A stretch of 64,000 bases of DNA from Bradyrhizobium sp. CCGB12 (GCF_024199845.1 NZ_JANADO010000001.1:310001-374000), one strand, 5' to 3'; counted from the first letter of the stretch, positions 37,164 through 46,561 are shown. A program made the numbers and translations. Notes: generated from the letters alone by a model not told the origin.

Positions 37164-37247
37164 TTAGATCATGCCGAGCACGATGGCGCCGACGAAGGCC
37201 ATGGCGAGGTAGGCGGTGATAACGCTCAGTCTGCCGGCGAACGTCAT
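37164..37247 (-). CDS. 27-residue predicted membrane peptide
   Basis: A very short frame encoding MTFAGRLSVITAYLAMAFVG followed by AIVLGMI. Nearly all of it is one transmembrane helix, with a single Arg near the start. GGGAG lies seven bases before the ATG, a good ribosome site. It stands alone on the minus strand between the DUF2147 paralogue and the extensin-like gene. The regular hydrophobic pattern makes chance unlikely, but no function can be given. Confidence 0.55.
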   Translation of the reverse strand: MTFAGRLSVITAYLAMAFVGAIVLGMI

Positions 37248-37434
37248 GAGGTCGCTCCCGCTGTCGCGCGCCTTGCCCTGGCTTTATGGTTAACAGAAAG
37301 TCTCTTTCCGAAAAAGTCAGCGTTGCTGCCGCTCAGTCCTGGCAGCGCTTCGTCGCGCGCGGGTCGGCATGGTTAAGGAAAGCTGAAACCGACACGTTGA
37401 AGAGTCTTTAAGTAAATTCACCGAACGTGCGTGC

Positions 37435-38649
37435 ATGACGCGCGGAGTTCGTTTGTATCTCGTCGGCTCCATCGTCCTTGTTTCGCTAGCGGGTTGCGGA
37501 CGCGGCTTCTTCCAGGCCGAACGTGAACCGTGGCGAGCCGAGGCGGAAGCGGCGTGCCTGAAATCAGGGGCGGTGAAGGAGAGTGCGGACATCGTCCGCA
37601 TCGACCCGATCTCCGGCCCCGGCCAGTGTGGCGCCGAATTTCCACTCAAGGTCGCCGCCATCGGCGAAGCCTCCGGCAGCTATGGTTTTGCCGACGAGGA
37701 GTTGCGTCCGCCGGGGAGCATCGGCAGCCAGCCGCGCTGGCCGGTGACGCAGCCGCGATCGAACTATCCGCAGAGCCAGAATTATCCGGCATCCTCCTAT
37801 CCGCCGCGGTCGAACTACCCCGAGAGCGCGGTGCGCCAGCCCTCCGGCTATGGCAACTCAGCCGGACCGATGTCGCTGAACGCGCCCGGCGTGGCGCCGC
37901 AGGAAGACGAGATCGATCTGCCGCCCGAGGGCACTGATGCCGCGGGCGCGGCGCGCTACATGAATGCGCCGAGCTATCCGTCGCGGCCGGCCGGTCCGGC
38001 GCCTTATTCGCAGGCGCCCGCGCAGCAGCCGCTGCCGCGTCTTGGCCCGGCGCAGGGCAATCCCGTCACCGCCGTCGGTCCCGTTGCGATCAAGCCGACC
38101 GCGACGCTGGCGTGTCCGATCGTGTCCGAGCTCGACCGCTGGCTCGCCGATACCGTGCAGCCCTCGGCCATGCGCTGGTTTGGCGTCCGCGTCGCCGAGA
38201 TCAAGCAGATCTCTGCCTATTCCTGCCGCGGCATGAACGGCAACTCGCATGCCCACATCTCCGAGCACGCCTTCGGCAATGCGCTCGACATCTCCGCCTT
38301 CGTGCTCGCCGACGGCCGCCGCGTCACCGTGAAGGGTGGCTGGCGCGGCATGCCTGAAGAGCAGGGATTCTTGCGCGACGTGCAGTCAGGTGCGTGCGCG
38401 CATTTCACCACGGTGCTCGCGCCGGGCTCGAACGTCTATCACTACGATCACATTCACGTCGACCTGATGCGCCGCGCCAGCCGTCGCCTGATCTGCCAGC
38501 CGGCCGCCGCGTCCGGCGAAGAGGTCGCCGCGCGCGCGCAATCGCGCAGCCCCTATGCCAATGCGCGCGATCCCTCTGTCACCGGCTCGCTCGGTGCGCG
38601 CAAGAGCGCGACGCGCAAGCATGAGGAAGACGAGTACGCCGACGAGTGA
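37435..38649 (+). CDS. Extensin-like family lipoprotein
   Basis: A 404-residue protein with a lipobox (LVSLAGC, Cys21), so anchored in the outer or inner membrane. A Pro/Tyr/Ser-rich middle region follows (SNYPQSQNYPASSYPPRSNY). The C-terminal 190 residues are the extensin-like domain: CPIVSELDRWLADTVQPSAM, SHAHISEHAFGNALDIS and YHYDHIHVDL. The His/Asp pattern HAFGNALDIS...YDHIHVD is that of D-Ala-D-Ala peptidase-like metal sites, so peptidoglycan binding or cleavage is likely. Confidence 0.88.
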   Translation: MTRGVRLYLVGSIVLVSLAGCGRGFFQAEREPWRAEAEAACLKSGAVKESADIVRIDPISGPGQCGAEFPLKVAAIGEASGSYGFADEELRPPGSIGSQPRWPVTQPRSNYPQSQNYPASSYPPRSNYPESAVRQPSGYGNSAGPMSLNAPGVAPQEDEIDLPPEGTDAAGAARYMNAPSYPSRPAGPAPYSQAPAQQPLPRLGPAQGNPVTAVGPVAIKPTATLACPIVSELDRWLADTVQPSAMRWFGVRVAEIKQISAYSCRGMNGNSHAHISEHAFGNALDISAFVLADGRRVTVKGGWRGMPEEQGFLRDVQSGACAHFTTVLAPGSNVYHYDHIHVDLMRRASRRLICQPAAASGEEVAARAQSRSPYANARDPSVTGSLGARKSATRKHEEDEYADE

Positions 38650-38724
38650 GGTGCTTGAAGCCGAGGTTGGGCGACAGTTTCGCGCAATCACGCGTCGTGT
38701 CTGCCGAGGCGGCAGCTCATCAGG

Positions 38725-39066
38725 TCATGTCGAGGTCGGCTTCGACGGTGCAGGGGCCACCCCCATGCACCGCTGCACCTCGCCCGGGACGTTGTAGGTG
38801 CGCATGATATGGCGGCTGTCGCGCAAGCCCGTTGCCTCACGCTGCACCACGAACATCCAGAGCGCCTGACCGGCTTCCGCGACCAGCTTGCGCCTCGCCG
38901 GTTGCAGCGAGGCCGGCGTCTCCGCGTGCTCGTGGGCGGTGTCGAACTCGCGCAGGCGCGTCAGTGTCTGTTCGAGCGCGCGGCCCATGCGTCCAAGCGC
39001 CGAAGCCTGTTCCTGGACGATCTCATAGTGGAGGATGTCGACCGGTGTGCGAAGATCACGAGACAT
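38725..39066 (-). CDS. Small helical protein, unknown (DUF6665-like)
   Basis: A 113-residue soluble protein starting MSRDLRTPVDILHYEIVQEQ. It is mainly alpha-helical, with a heptad-like stretch ASALGRMGRALEQTLTRLRE, and ends with a conserved-looking motif RTYNVPGEVQRCMG. It resembles small Bradyrhizobium proteins I recall as DUF6665, not confirmed. It lies downstream of the TetR gene on the same strand, 53 bases away, and may share its transcript. A longer upstream frame is antisense noise. Confidence 0.6.
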   Translation of the reverse strand: MSRDLRTPVDILHYEIVQEQASALGRMGRALEQTLTRLREFDTAHEHAETPASLQPARRKLVAEAGQALWMFVVQREATGLRDSRHIMRTYNVPGEVQRCMGVAPAPSKPTST

Positions 39067-39119
39067 GGTCGCAATATAGTGCCGCGAGGCCGACCCGCGC
39101 AACGCGCGGCCTGCTGTTG

Positions 39120-39755
39120 CTATTTCACCCGATATGCCGCCAGGAACATCCGCGTCGCGCTGTCGATCACCTCGGTCATCCGCTCTTCCGATGGTGCGGG
39201 CGCGGCCTGGAAGACGAAGGGCAGGAAGAGTGAGGCCTTGCAGAGTTCCATGAATTGCGAAGCCGCAAGATCGCAATTGTCGATCTCGAGATCGCCGGAG
39301 GCGACGTGGGCGCTGAGGTACTCGGAGAGGCGGTTGATGGTCTTGTCGAGCACCCGCGCATAATAGCGGCGGCCGACCTCGGGCATGCGCTCGGCGATGG
39401 CCATCACGGTGCGGATCGCCGATCCGCCGCCGGGGCGGCAGAGCAAATGAATGTAGGCGCGGCCGAACTCCTTCAGTGTGGTTTCGGCATCGCGCGCGGG
39501 ATCGAAATTGAACACGACCTGGCCGTGCTGGAGCGCTTCCTCTTCGAGAATGGCTTCGAACAGCGCGCATTTGTCGGCGAAGTAGACGTAGAGCGTGCCC
39601 TTGGAGACCTGCGCCGCGCGCGCAATCTCGCCCATGCTGGCACCGTCGAAACCGAGCGCCATAAACACATGGCGGGCCCCGTCCAGGATCTGGCGGCGCT
39701 TGGAGCTGTCCTCTTCCTGGACGACTTGGAGACGTTCGCTGGCAGCTACAACCAT
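39120..39755 (-). CDS. TetR/AcrR-family transcriptional regulator
   Basis: A 211-residue repressor. The N-terminal helix-turn-helix is typical: RRQILDGARHVFMALGFDGA, SMGEIARAAQVSKGTLYVYF. The C-terminal ligand-binding half is helical. It is divergent from emrA, 194 bases away, with a perfect palindromic operator between them, so it very likely represses the pump genes and itself until a toxic ligand binds. The start at 39755 is chosen for the usual short lead before the HTH; a 30-codon upstream extension is possible. Confidence 0.92.
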   Translation of the reverse strand: MVVAASERLQVVQEEDSSKRRQILDGARHVFMALGFDGASMGEIARAAQVSKGTLYVYFADKCALFEAILEEEALQHGQVVFNFDPARDAETTLKEFGRAYIHLLCRPGGGSAIRTVMAIAERMPEVGRRYYARVLDKTINRLSEYLSAHVASGDLEIDNCDLAASQFMELCKASLFLPFVFQAAPAPSEERMTEVIDSATRMFLAAYRVK

Positions 39756-39852
39756 TGGTTTAGGGTCTCGGAAAGTTTTTGAATCGGGTCTGGAGCCATG
39801 AAACCCAAATAAAGGATTCGGGCCACTAGGGTCCCGCGGGAACATTATGTAT

Positions 39853-39875
39853 ATTGACCGAACCGTTCGGTCAAT
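39853..39875. promoter_or_regulatory. Perfect palindromic operator for the TetR regulator
   Basis: Eleven-base arms ATTGACCGAAC and GTTCGGTCAAT around one central C, a perfect inverted repeat of 23 bases. It lies between the TetR gene start and the emrA start. Its TGACCG...CGGTCA core is the kind of site that TetR/AcrR repressors of efflux pumps bind. The binding is inferred from position and symmetry. Confidence 0.8.
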
Positions 39876-39949
39876 GATATTTGGAATGAGCGAGGGGAAC
39901 CGGCCGCATAACGGCCGTCCTTGGTCGCATTCATTTTGGGGAGGCCTTC

Positions 39950-41263
39950 ATGGCCGTATCGAGAGACCAGGCTGCGCGCGTCCTTCGCCACGAAGCGATG
40001 GGGGAGGCGGGCGTTGATGGTGCGTCCGAGACATCCGCCCCCCTTGCCGAGTTGCGCGCTCATGTGGCCGAGGAAACCAAACGTCGTGAGGCGCCGGAGA
40101 AGCCCGTGACCGACAAGCCGGCCGCACCTGCGCCAGAGGCGCCCGCTGCCGGCGCGCCCAAGTCCGGTGCGCCCAAGTCCGGCAAGCGCAAATTCGTCCT
40201 GATGGGTGTCGGCCTCGTCCTCGCGCTCGCCGCCGCCAGCTATGCCGGCTATTACACGCTGGTCGGCCGCTTCTACATCTCCACCGACGACGCCTATGTC
40301 CGCGCCAACAACACCATGCTCGGTGCGCGCGTTGCCGGCCACATCTCTTCGATCCTCGCCGGCGACAACACGCCGGTGCGCGCCGGCGACGTCGTCTTCC
40401 GCATCGACGAGGGCGACTACAAGATCGCGGTCGATGCCGCCGCGACCAGGATCGCGACCCAGCAGGCCACCATCGACCGCATCGGCCGCCAGGTCGCAGC
40501 GCTCGACAGCCAGGTCGCGCAGGCCAAGGCGCAGCTCGTCTCGGCTGAAGCCGGCCTCAAGCGCGCCGACCTCGATTACGAGCGTCAGCAGGCGCTGAGC
40601 AACAAGGGCTTTGCCTCGCGCGCCGTGTTCGAGAGCTCGGAGGCCGGACGCGACCAGGGCGCCGCCGCGGTCAAGGCCGCGCAGGCCGCCTACGATGTCG
40701 CCGTCAGCAATGTCGACGTCGCCAAGGCGCAGCAGGCCGAAGCGCAGGCGCAGCTCGCCGAGCTCAAGACCACGCTCGCCAAGGCCGAGCGCGACCTCGG
40801 CTTCACCGCGGTGCGCGCGCCGGTCAACGGCACGTTCTCGAATCGCCTGGTCAACACCGGCGACTTCGTTGCGGTCGGCCAGCGCCTCGGCAACATCGTG
40901 CCGCTCGACGATGTCTATATCGACGCCAATTTCAAGGAAACCCAGCTCAAGCGCATCCGTCCCGGCCAGCCGGTGACGATCAAGGTCGATGCCTACGGCA
41001 TGCGCAAGTTCTCCGGCGTGGTCGACAGCATTGCGGCGGGCTCCGGCTCGGTGTTCACGCTGCTGCCGCCCGACAACGCCACCGGCAATTTCACCAAGAT
41101 CGTGCAGCGCGTGCCGGTCCGCATCCGGGTGCCGAAGTCGGTGGCGAAGCAGAACCTGCTCCGCGCCGGCATGTCGGTCTATGCGACCGTCGACACCAAC
41201 AAGGGCGCCGCCGACGCCGACAGCGAGGTCGATCTCGACGATCCCGCCGTCCATCCGCAGTAG
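39950..41263 (+). CDS. HlyD/EmrA-type membrane fusion protein
   Basis: A 437-residue periplasmic adaptor. Residues 1-80 are a cytosolic Ala/Pro/Lys-rich extension, then one membrane helix (FVLMGVGLVLALAAASYAGY), a lipoyl-type domain (DDAYVRANNTMLGARVAGHI), a long coiled coil, and the second half-lipoyl and barrel (GFTAVRAPVNGTFSNRLVNT-like region). It links the EmrB-like pump to an outer-membrane channel. GGGGAGG precedes the ATG. The emrB-like gene follows 27 bases downstream. Confidence 0.92.
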   Translation: MAVSRDQAARVLRHEAMGEAGVDGASETSAPLAELRAHVAEETKRREAPEKPVTDKPAAPAPEAPAAGAPKSGAPKSGKRKFVLMGVGLVLALAAASYAGYYTLVGRFYISTDDAYVRANNTMLGARVAGHISSILAGDNTPVRAGDVVFRIDEGDYKIAVDAAATRIATQQATIDRIGRQVAALDSQVAQAKAQLVSAEAGLKRADLDYERQQALSNKGFASRAVFESSEAGRDQGAAAVKAAQAAYDVAVSNVDVAKAQQAEAQAQLAELKTTLAKAERDLGFTAVRAPVNGTFSNRLVNTGDFVAVGQRLGNIVPLDDVYIDANFKETQLKRIRPGQPVTIKVDAYGMRKFSGVVDSIAAGSGSVFTLLPPDNATGNFTKIVQRVPVRIRVPKSVAKQNLLRAGMSVYATVDTNKGAADADSEVDLDDPAVHPQ

Positions 41264-41290
41264 CCAACCCGAGCGCTGCGAGGTCGGACG

Positions 41291-42874
41291 ATGGCCGACG
41301 CCACCACCGCTTCACCTGCCATGATGGCGGATCCCGCTTCGGAGCGCATCGCGCCGAAGCGGCTGTTCGCCTTCATCATCATGGTGTTCGGGATGTTCAT
41401 GTCGATCCTGGACATCCAGATCGTCTCGGCGTCCCTCAGCGAAATCCAGGCCGGATTGTCCGCGAGCTCCAGCGAGGTCTCGTGGGTCCAGACCGCCTAT
41501 CTGATCGCCGAGGTCATCGCGATCCCGCTGTCCGGCTTTCTGTCGCGCGCCTTCGGCACGCGGCTGCTGTTCGCGATCTCGGCGGCGGGCTTCACCGCAT
41601 CGAGCCTGCTCTGCGGCTTTGCCACGACAATCGAGGAGATGATCCTCTGGCGCGCACTCCAGGGCTTTCTCGGGGCCGGCATGATCCCGACGGTGTTCGC
41701 CTCGGCCTATACCGTCTTCCCGCGCACGAAATTCCACATCGTCGGTCCCATCATCGGTCTCGTCGCAACGCTGGCCCCGACCATCGGCCCGACCGTCGGC
41801 GGCTACATCACCGACCTGATGTCGTGGCACTGGCTGTTCTTCATCAACGTGCTGCCCGGCATCGGCATCACCCTGGGCGTTCTGGCGCTGGTCGATTTCG
41901 ACGAGCCGCATTTCGAGCTGCTCGACCGCTTCGACTGGTGGGGGCTGCTGTTCATGGCGGGCTTCCTCGGCACGCTGGAATATGTGCTGGAGGAGGGGCC
42001 GCAATATGAATGGATGCAAGACACCTCCGTGGCAATCTGCGCCTGGATCTGCGCGATCTCGGCGGTCGCCTTCTTCTGGCGCGTGTTCACGGCGGCCGAG
42101 CCGATCGTCAATCTGCGCACCTTCTCCAACCGCAATTTCGCCATCGGCTGCCTTTTGCAGTTCTGCATCGGCATCGGCCTTTACGGCCTGACCTATATCT
42201 ATCCGCGCTATCTCGCCGAGGTGCGCGGCTACAGCGCGCTGATGATCGGCGAGACTATGTTCGTCTCGGGCATCACCATGTTCCTGGTCGCGCCGCTGGT
42301 CGGCCGCCTCATGGTGAAGTTCGACATGCGCTACATGATCGCCTTCGGCCTCGTCGTGTTCGCGATCGGCTCTTACCAGATGACCTGGATCACGCGCGAC
42401 TACGATTTCTACGAGCTGCTGGTGCCGCAGATCCTGCGCGGCATCGGCATGATGTTCGCGATGGTGCCGACCAACAACATCGCGCTCGGCACGCTGGCGC
42501 CCGATCGGGTGAAGAACGCGAGCGGCCTTTTCAACCTGATGCGCAATCTCGGCGGCGCGGTCGGCCTCGCCGTCATCAACACCGTGCTCAACGACCGCAC
42601 CGACCTGCACATCACGCGCCTCCAGGAGCGCGTGACATGGGGCAACGCCACCGCGACCGAAACCCTGACCATGTTCATGCAGAAGTTTCAGGGGCTCGGC
42701 GATTCCACGCTGATGGCGATGAAGCAGCTCTCCCAGCTCGTGCACCGCCAGGCCGTGGTGATGAGTTTCGGCGACGCCTTCTTCATGCTGACGCTGTTCT
42801 ATCTCGGCCTCAGCCTGCTGGTCGCGCTGCTGAACAAGCCGGCCGCGATGACCGGTGGCGGCGACGCGCATTGA
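41291..42874 (+). CDS. DHA2-family MFS efflux pump (EmrB-like)
   Basis: A 527-residue integral membrane protein with about 14 helices, the DHA2 size. IMVFGMFMSILDIQIVSASL in helix 1 contains the Asp typical of EmrB/QacA pumps, and LSGFLSRAFGTRLLF and GPTVGGYITDLMSWHWLFFI carry motif A-like and motif C regions. With the adaptor it exports hydrophobic toxicants driven by protons. It is probably regulated by the divergent TetR protein. Confidence 0.93.
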   Translation: MADATTASPAMMADPASERIAPKRLFAFIIMVFGMFMSILDIQIVSASLSEIQAGLSASSSEVSWVQTAYLIAEVIAIPLSGFLSRAFGTRLLFAISAAGFTASSLLCGFATTIEEMILWRALQGFLGAGMIPTVFASAYTVFPRTKFHIVGPIIGLVATLAPTIGPTVGGYITDLMSWHWLFFINVLPGIGITLGVLALVDFDEPHFELLDRFDWWGLLFMAGFLGTLEYVLEEGPQYEWMQDTSVAICAWICAISAVAFFWRVFTAAEPIVNLRTFSNRNFAIGCLLQFCIGIGLYGLTYIYPRYLAEVRGYSALMIGETMFVSGITMFLVAPLVGRLMVKFDMRYMIAFGLVVFAIGSYQMTWITRDYDFYELLVPQILRGIGMMFAMVPTNNIALGTLAPDRVKNASGLFNLMRNLGGAVGLAVINTVLNDRTDLHITRLQERVTWGNATATETLTMFMQKFQGLGDSTLMAMKQLSQLVHRQAVVMSFGDAFFMLTLFYLGLSLLVALLNKPAAMTGGGDAH

Positions 42875-43009
42875 CGCAGCTCCACGCTCGCGGGGATGAC
42901 AGCGGAGATTGAGGCGGCGGCGACGCGCATCAGCCAGGGCATGACAGCGGAGTGCTCGCCACCCCCGCACCAAATTGCAACACTCGTTCGTGATTTCGCA
43001 CGGGCCCCG

Positions 43010-43038
43010 TTGCAAATCGCAAACGGCACATCTATAAA
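43010..43038 (+). promoter_or_regulatory. Sigma70-type promoter upstream of the ABC exporter
   Basis: TTGCAA and TATAAA hexamers are separated by exactly 17 bases. The predicted start, about 43045, would give a 5' leader of roughly 245 bases carrying a short ORF and hairpins before the ABC exporter gene. The rest of the 42875-43288 gap shows no gene. Confidence 0.6.
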
Positions 43039-43073
43039 GCGCACCTCATTCAATCGAACCGGGGAGGATTTGC

Positions 43074-43145
43074 ATGACTTCGTCACATTCGCAGACCGCG
43101 CGCCCGCGTTCGATGTTCTCGCTCGGTGTGTGCTCGACCCGTTAG
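43074..43145 (+). CDS. Possible 23-residue leader peptide
   Basis: A short frame coding MTSSHSQTARPRSMFSLGVC followed by STR and a stop. GGGGAGG lies six bases before the ATG, better than the ribosome sites of many full genes here. It sits behind a good promoter, and a hairpin (GATCGGG / CCCGATC, 43166-43187) follows the stop. These are the parts of a translation-dependent leader, though the peptide shows no run of one amino acid. Function uncertain. Confidence 0.4.
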   Translation: MTSSHSQTARPRSMFSLGVCSTR

Positions 43146-43288
43146 GGTCATTTCCGCGAGCTTTCGATCGGGTCTGAAGTCCCGATCTCTCAACTTCCCA
43201 AGCCAAATCAAGCGACGCCGTCCGGCCCCTTGCGGCCGGGCTTGCGTCCAGCGATGGAGCCGGCCCGCGCGAGCGGCCGGATGATGCC

Positions 43289-45088
43289 ATGACCGCTCTG
43301 TCAAAAAAGCCCGCAGCGATACGCGTGGTGCTGCCTTTCGTCTTCCAGCACTGGCTCAAGCAGCCGGGGCGTACGCTTGTCGTCGTCGGCAGCCTGTTGG
43401 GTGCGACCGCCGCCGACCTGTTCATGCCGCTCTTCTCGGGGCATCTGATCGATGCGCTGACGCGCGGGCCCTCCGATCCCGATGCGCGTCACGCGGCGCT
43501 GGTCGCGTTCGGCGCCATCGTGGCGCTCGGTGCGGCTTCGATGGTGCTGCGGCTCGCAGGTCTCCAGGCCATCGTGCCGTTCACGCTGAAGATCATGTCG
43601 GAGGTCGCGCAGGACGCCTTCATGCGCGTGCAGCGCTTCTCGACCGACTGGCACGCCAATTCGTTTGCCGGTTCCACCGTGCGCAAGGTCACGCGTGGCA
43701 TGTGGGCGCTCGACCTCTTGAACGACACCATCCTGCTCGCGCTGCTGCCTTCGCTGGTCGTGTTGATCGGGTCGATGATCCTGCTCGGCGTGCACTGGGC
43801 CTCGCTCGGCGCGGTGATCGCGCTCGGCGCGCTGGCCTATGTCACGATGACGGTGCTGTTCTCGACCCGCTACATCGCGCCGGCCGCGCGTGTCTCCAAT
43901 GCCTGGGACACCAAGGTCGGCGGCACGCTGGCCGACGCGCTGACCTGCAATGCGGTGGTGAAATCCTTCGGCGCCGAAGCGCGTGAGGATGTGCGGCTCG
44001 CACGCGTCATCAATCGCTGGAGCGTGCGCGTGCGGCGGACCTGGTATCGCTACAACTACACGGCCATGTCGCAGCTTTCCTTGCTGCTGTGCCTGCGCGC
44101 GTCCGTGATCGGCGGATCGGTGCTGCTGTGGATGTCCGGGCACGCCTCGCCCGGCGACGTCACCTATGTGCTGACGAGCTACTACGTCATCCACGCTTAC
44201 TTGCGCGACGTCGGCATGCACATCAACAACCTCCAGCGTTCGGTCAACGACATGGAGGAGCTGGTGGCGATCCATGACGAGCCGATCGGCATTGCGGATG
44301 CTTCCGGTGCGCTGCCGATTGCGATCGAGCGCGGCGAGATCGTGTTCGACGACGTCACGTTCCATTATGGCGGCCATCGCGCGCCGCTGTATGACGGGCT
44401 GTCACTGACGATCCGCGCCGGCGAGCGGGTCGGTCTCGTCGGCCGGTCCGGCTCCGGCAAGACCACCTTCGTCAAGCTGGTGCAGCGTCTTTACGACGTC
44501 TCCGGCGGCCGCGTGCTGATCGACGGGCAGGACATCGCGCTGGCGACGCAGCAATCGCTGCGCAGCCAGATCGCGATCGTGCAGCAGGAGCCGATCCTGT
44601 TCCACCGCTCGCTCGCCGAGAACATCGCCTATGGCCGACCCGGCGCCAGCCTCGAGGCGATCGAGCAGGCGGCGCGGCTTGCGAATGCGCACGACTTCAT
44701 CCTGCGCCTGCCCAAGGGCTACGGCACGCTGGTCGGCGAGCGCGGCGTGAAGCTCTCGGGCGGCGAGCGGCAGCGCGTGGCGCTGGCGCGCGCATTCCTT
44801 GCCGATGCGCCGGTGCTGATCCTGGACGAGGCGACCTCGAGCCTCGATTCGGAATCGGAGGCGCTGATCCAAGAGGCGATGGAGCGGCTGATGAAGGGCC
44901 GCACCTCGATCGTGATCGCGCACCGGCTGTCGACGGTGCGGAGCCTCGATCGCATCCTGGTGTTCGACCGCGGCGAGATCGTCGAGCAGGGCACGCATGC
45001 GCTGCTCGCGGCCAAGCCCGGCGGCATCTATCGCGGTCTGTTCGAGCGCCAGGTGGTGGAGCTCGGGCAGATCGCGGCAGCGGAATGA
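43289..45088 (+). CDS. ABC exporter, fused permease-ATPase
   Basis: A 599-residue half-transporter. Six membrane helices fill residues 1-320, and the ATPase domain has Walker A GRSGSGKTT, Q-loop QQEPILFHRS, signature LSGGERQR, Walker B VLILDEATSSLDS and the H-loop IAHRLS. It should work as a homodimer that exports lipids, peptides or drugs. The start at 43289 is chosen for position. A MATE pump gene follows 66 bases later. Confidence 0.93.
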   Translation: MTALSKKPAAIRVVLPFVFQHWLKQPGRTLVVVGSLLGATAADLFMPLFSGHLIDALTRGPSDPDARHAALVAFGAIVALGAASMVLRLAGLQAIVPFTLKIMSEVAQDAFMRVQRFSTDWHANSFAGSTVRKVTRGMWALDLLNDTILLALLPSLVVLIGSMILLGVHWASLGAVIALGALAYVTMTVLFSTRYIAPAARVSNAWDTKVGGTLADALTCNAVVKSFGAEAREDVRLARVINRWSVRVRRTWYRYNYTAMSQLSLLLCLRASVIGGSVLLWMSGHASPGDVTYVLTSYYVIHAYLRDVGMHINNLQRSVNDMEELVAIHDEPIGIADASGALPIAIERGEIVFDDVTFHYGGHRAPLYDGLSLTIRAGERVGLVGRSGSGKTTFVKLVQRLYDVSGGRVLIDGQDIALATQQSLRSQIAIVQQEPILFHRSLAENIAYGRPGASLEAIEQAARLANAHDFILRLPKGYGTLVGERGVKLSGGERQRVALARAFLADAPVLILDEATSSLDSESEALIQEAMERLMKGRTSIVIAHRLSTVRSLDRILVFDRGEIVEQGTHALLAAKPGGIYRGLFERQVVELGQIAAAE

Positions 45089-45154
45089 GGCGCAGCCTGC
45101 GGACGGGGGAGAACGTCTGCAAGCTGCGAAGGATTAGGGCAGGGATGGACTGAC

Positions 45155-46561
45155 ATGAAAGACCTGACGCACGGCTCCATCGTGGGCCATATCCTGAGCA
45201 TGGCTCCACCGATCGTGGTTGGCATGATCACGATCATGATCTGCCAGCTCGTCGACCTCTACTTCGTCTCGAGCCTGGGCGAGGCCGCGATCGCGGGCGT
45301 CGCCGCGGCCGGCAATGCCGGCTTTCTCGTCAATGCCTTGATGCAGGTGCTCGGCGTCGGCACGGTTGCGTTGATGGCGCATGCGGTGGGCCGCAAGGAC
45401 CGTGGCGATGCCAATCTGGTGTTCAACCAGTCGGTCGTCCTGTCGGTGCTGATCGGGCTGCTGACACTGGTTGCGGGTTTCGCGCTGTCGCGCCCCTATA
45501 TGCGCGCGGTCGCGGCCGACGAGGCGACGGTCGAAGCCGGCACCATCTATCTGCTCTGGTTCATGCCGGCGCTGGCGCTGCAATTCGCGACGCAAGTGAT
45601 GGCGTCCGCATTGCGGGCGACCGGCATCGTGCGGCCGAGCATGCTGGTGCAGGCGCTCGCGGTGGGCATCAACATTGCGCTGGCGCCGGTCCTGATCTCG
45701 GGCTGGGGCACCGGCCATCCGCTCGGTGTCGCCGGGGCTGGCCTCGCAAGCTCGATCGCCGTCTTCATCGGCGTGCTGATGCTGCTCGCGTATTTCCTGA
45801 AGCTGGAGCGCTACGTCGCTTTTCATCCTGCGCAATGGCGGCCTCAGCTTCTACAGTGGAAGAGAATCCTCAATGTCGGCCTGCCCGCTGGCGGTGAGTT
45901 CGTGATGGTCTTCATCATCATGGGCGTGGGCTATTATGTGCTGAGCGTTTTCGGCCCGGCGGCGCAGGCCGGATTTGGTATCGGCACGCGTCTCCTCGGC
46001 CTGATCCAGATGCCTGCGCTCGCCATTGCGCTGGCTGCGGGGCCTATCGCCGGCCAGAACTTCGGCGCCGGCAATGGCGCGCGCGTGCGGGAGACCTTTG
46101 CCAAGGCGGCGCTTGTCGCGACCGCAGTGATGATTGTCTTCCTGATCCTCGCGCAACTCGCGCCAGGTCTGTTGCTTGCCGGCTTCTCGAGTGATCGGGA
46201 AACGATGGCGGTTGCGTCGCTCTTCCTGCACATCGTCTCGTTCAACATGGTGGCGCAGGGGCTGATCTTCACCACCTCCAGCATGTTCCAGGGGCTCGGC
46301 AACACCAAGCCCGTGCTGGTGACCTCGGCAATGCGGGTCCTCACCTATTCCCTGCCGTCGATCTGGCTCTCGACGTGGCCGGGCTTTCGGATGGAGCACG
46401 TCTGGTATTTGTCGATCGCGACAACGACGCTTCAGGCTGCGTTGAGCGTGTGGTTGCTATACCGCGAATTCGGCAAGCGCCTGGCTCCGCTTCGACACGC
46501 CGAGGTTCCGGAACAGGTGGAGGCTGAGCCTGAAGCGCCTCCTGCGCGCTTGCCGGCATAG
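45155..46561 (+). CDS. MATE family efflux transporter
   Basis: A 468-residue protein with 12 predicted helices in two similar halves (GHILSMAPPIVVGMITIMIC; RILNVGLPAGGEFVMVFIIM). Members exchange Na+ or H+ for cationic drugs or other metabolites. It follows the ABC exporter on the same strand and could be co-transcribed. The Arg/Pro/Ala-rich C-terminal tail is extra. Confidence 0.92.
   Translation: MKDLTHGSIVGHILSMAPPIVVGMITIMICQLVDLYFVSSLGEAAIAGVAAAGNAGFLVNALMQVLGVGTVALMAHAVGRKDRGDANLVFNQSVVLSVLIGLLTLVAGFALSRPYMRAVAADEATVEAGTIYLLWFMPALALQFATQVMASALRATGIVRPSMLVQALAVGINIALAPVLISGWGTGHPLGVAGAGLASSIAVFIGVLMLLAYFLKLERYVAFHPAQWRPQLLQWKRILNVGLPAGGEFVMVFIIMGVGYYVLSVFGPAAQAGFGIGTRLLGLIQMPALAIALAAGPIAGQNFGAGNGARVRETFAKAALVATAVMIVFLILAQLAPGLLLAGFSSDRETMAVASLFLHIVSFNMVAQGLIFTTSSMFQGLGNTKPVLVTSAMRVLTYSLPSIWLSTWPGFRMEHVWYLSIATTTLQAALSVWLLYREFGKRLAPLRHAEVPEQVEAEPEAPPARLPA

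Noticed and set aside
39845..41254. 469-codon frame opposite emrA
   Set aside because: Gly/Asp/Val shadow of a GC-rich gene; also covers the operator.
41312..43015. 567-codon frame opposite emrB
   Set aside because: His/Arg/Asp-rich shadow translation with no domains; the emrB frame is certain.
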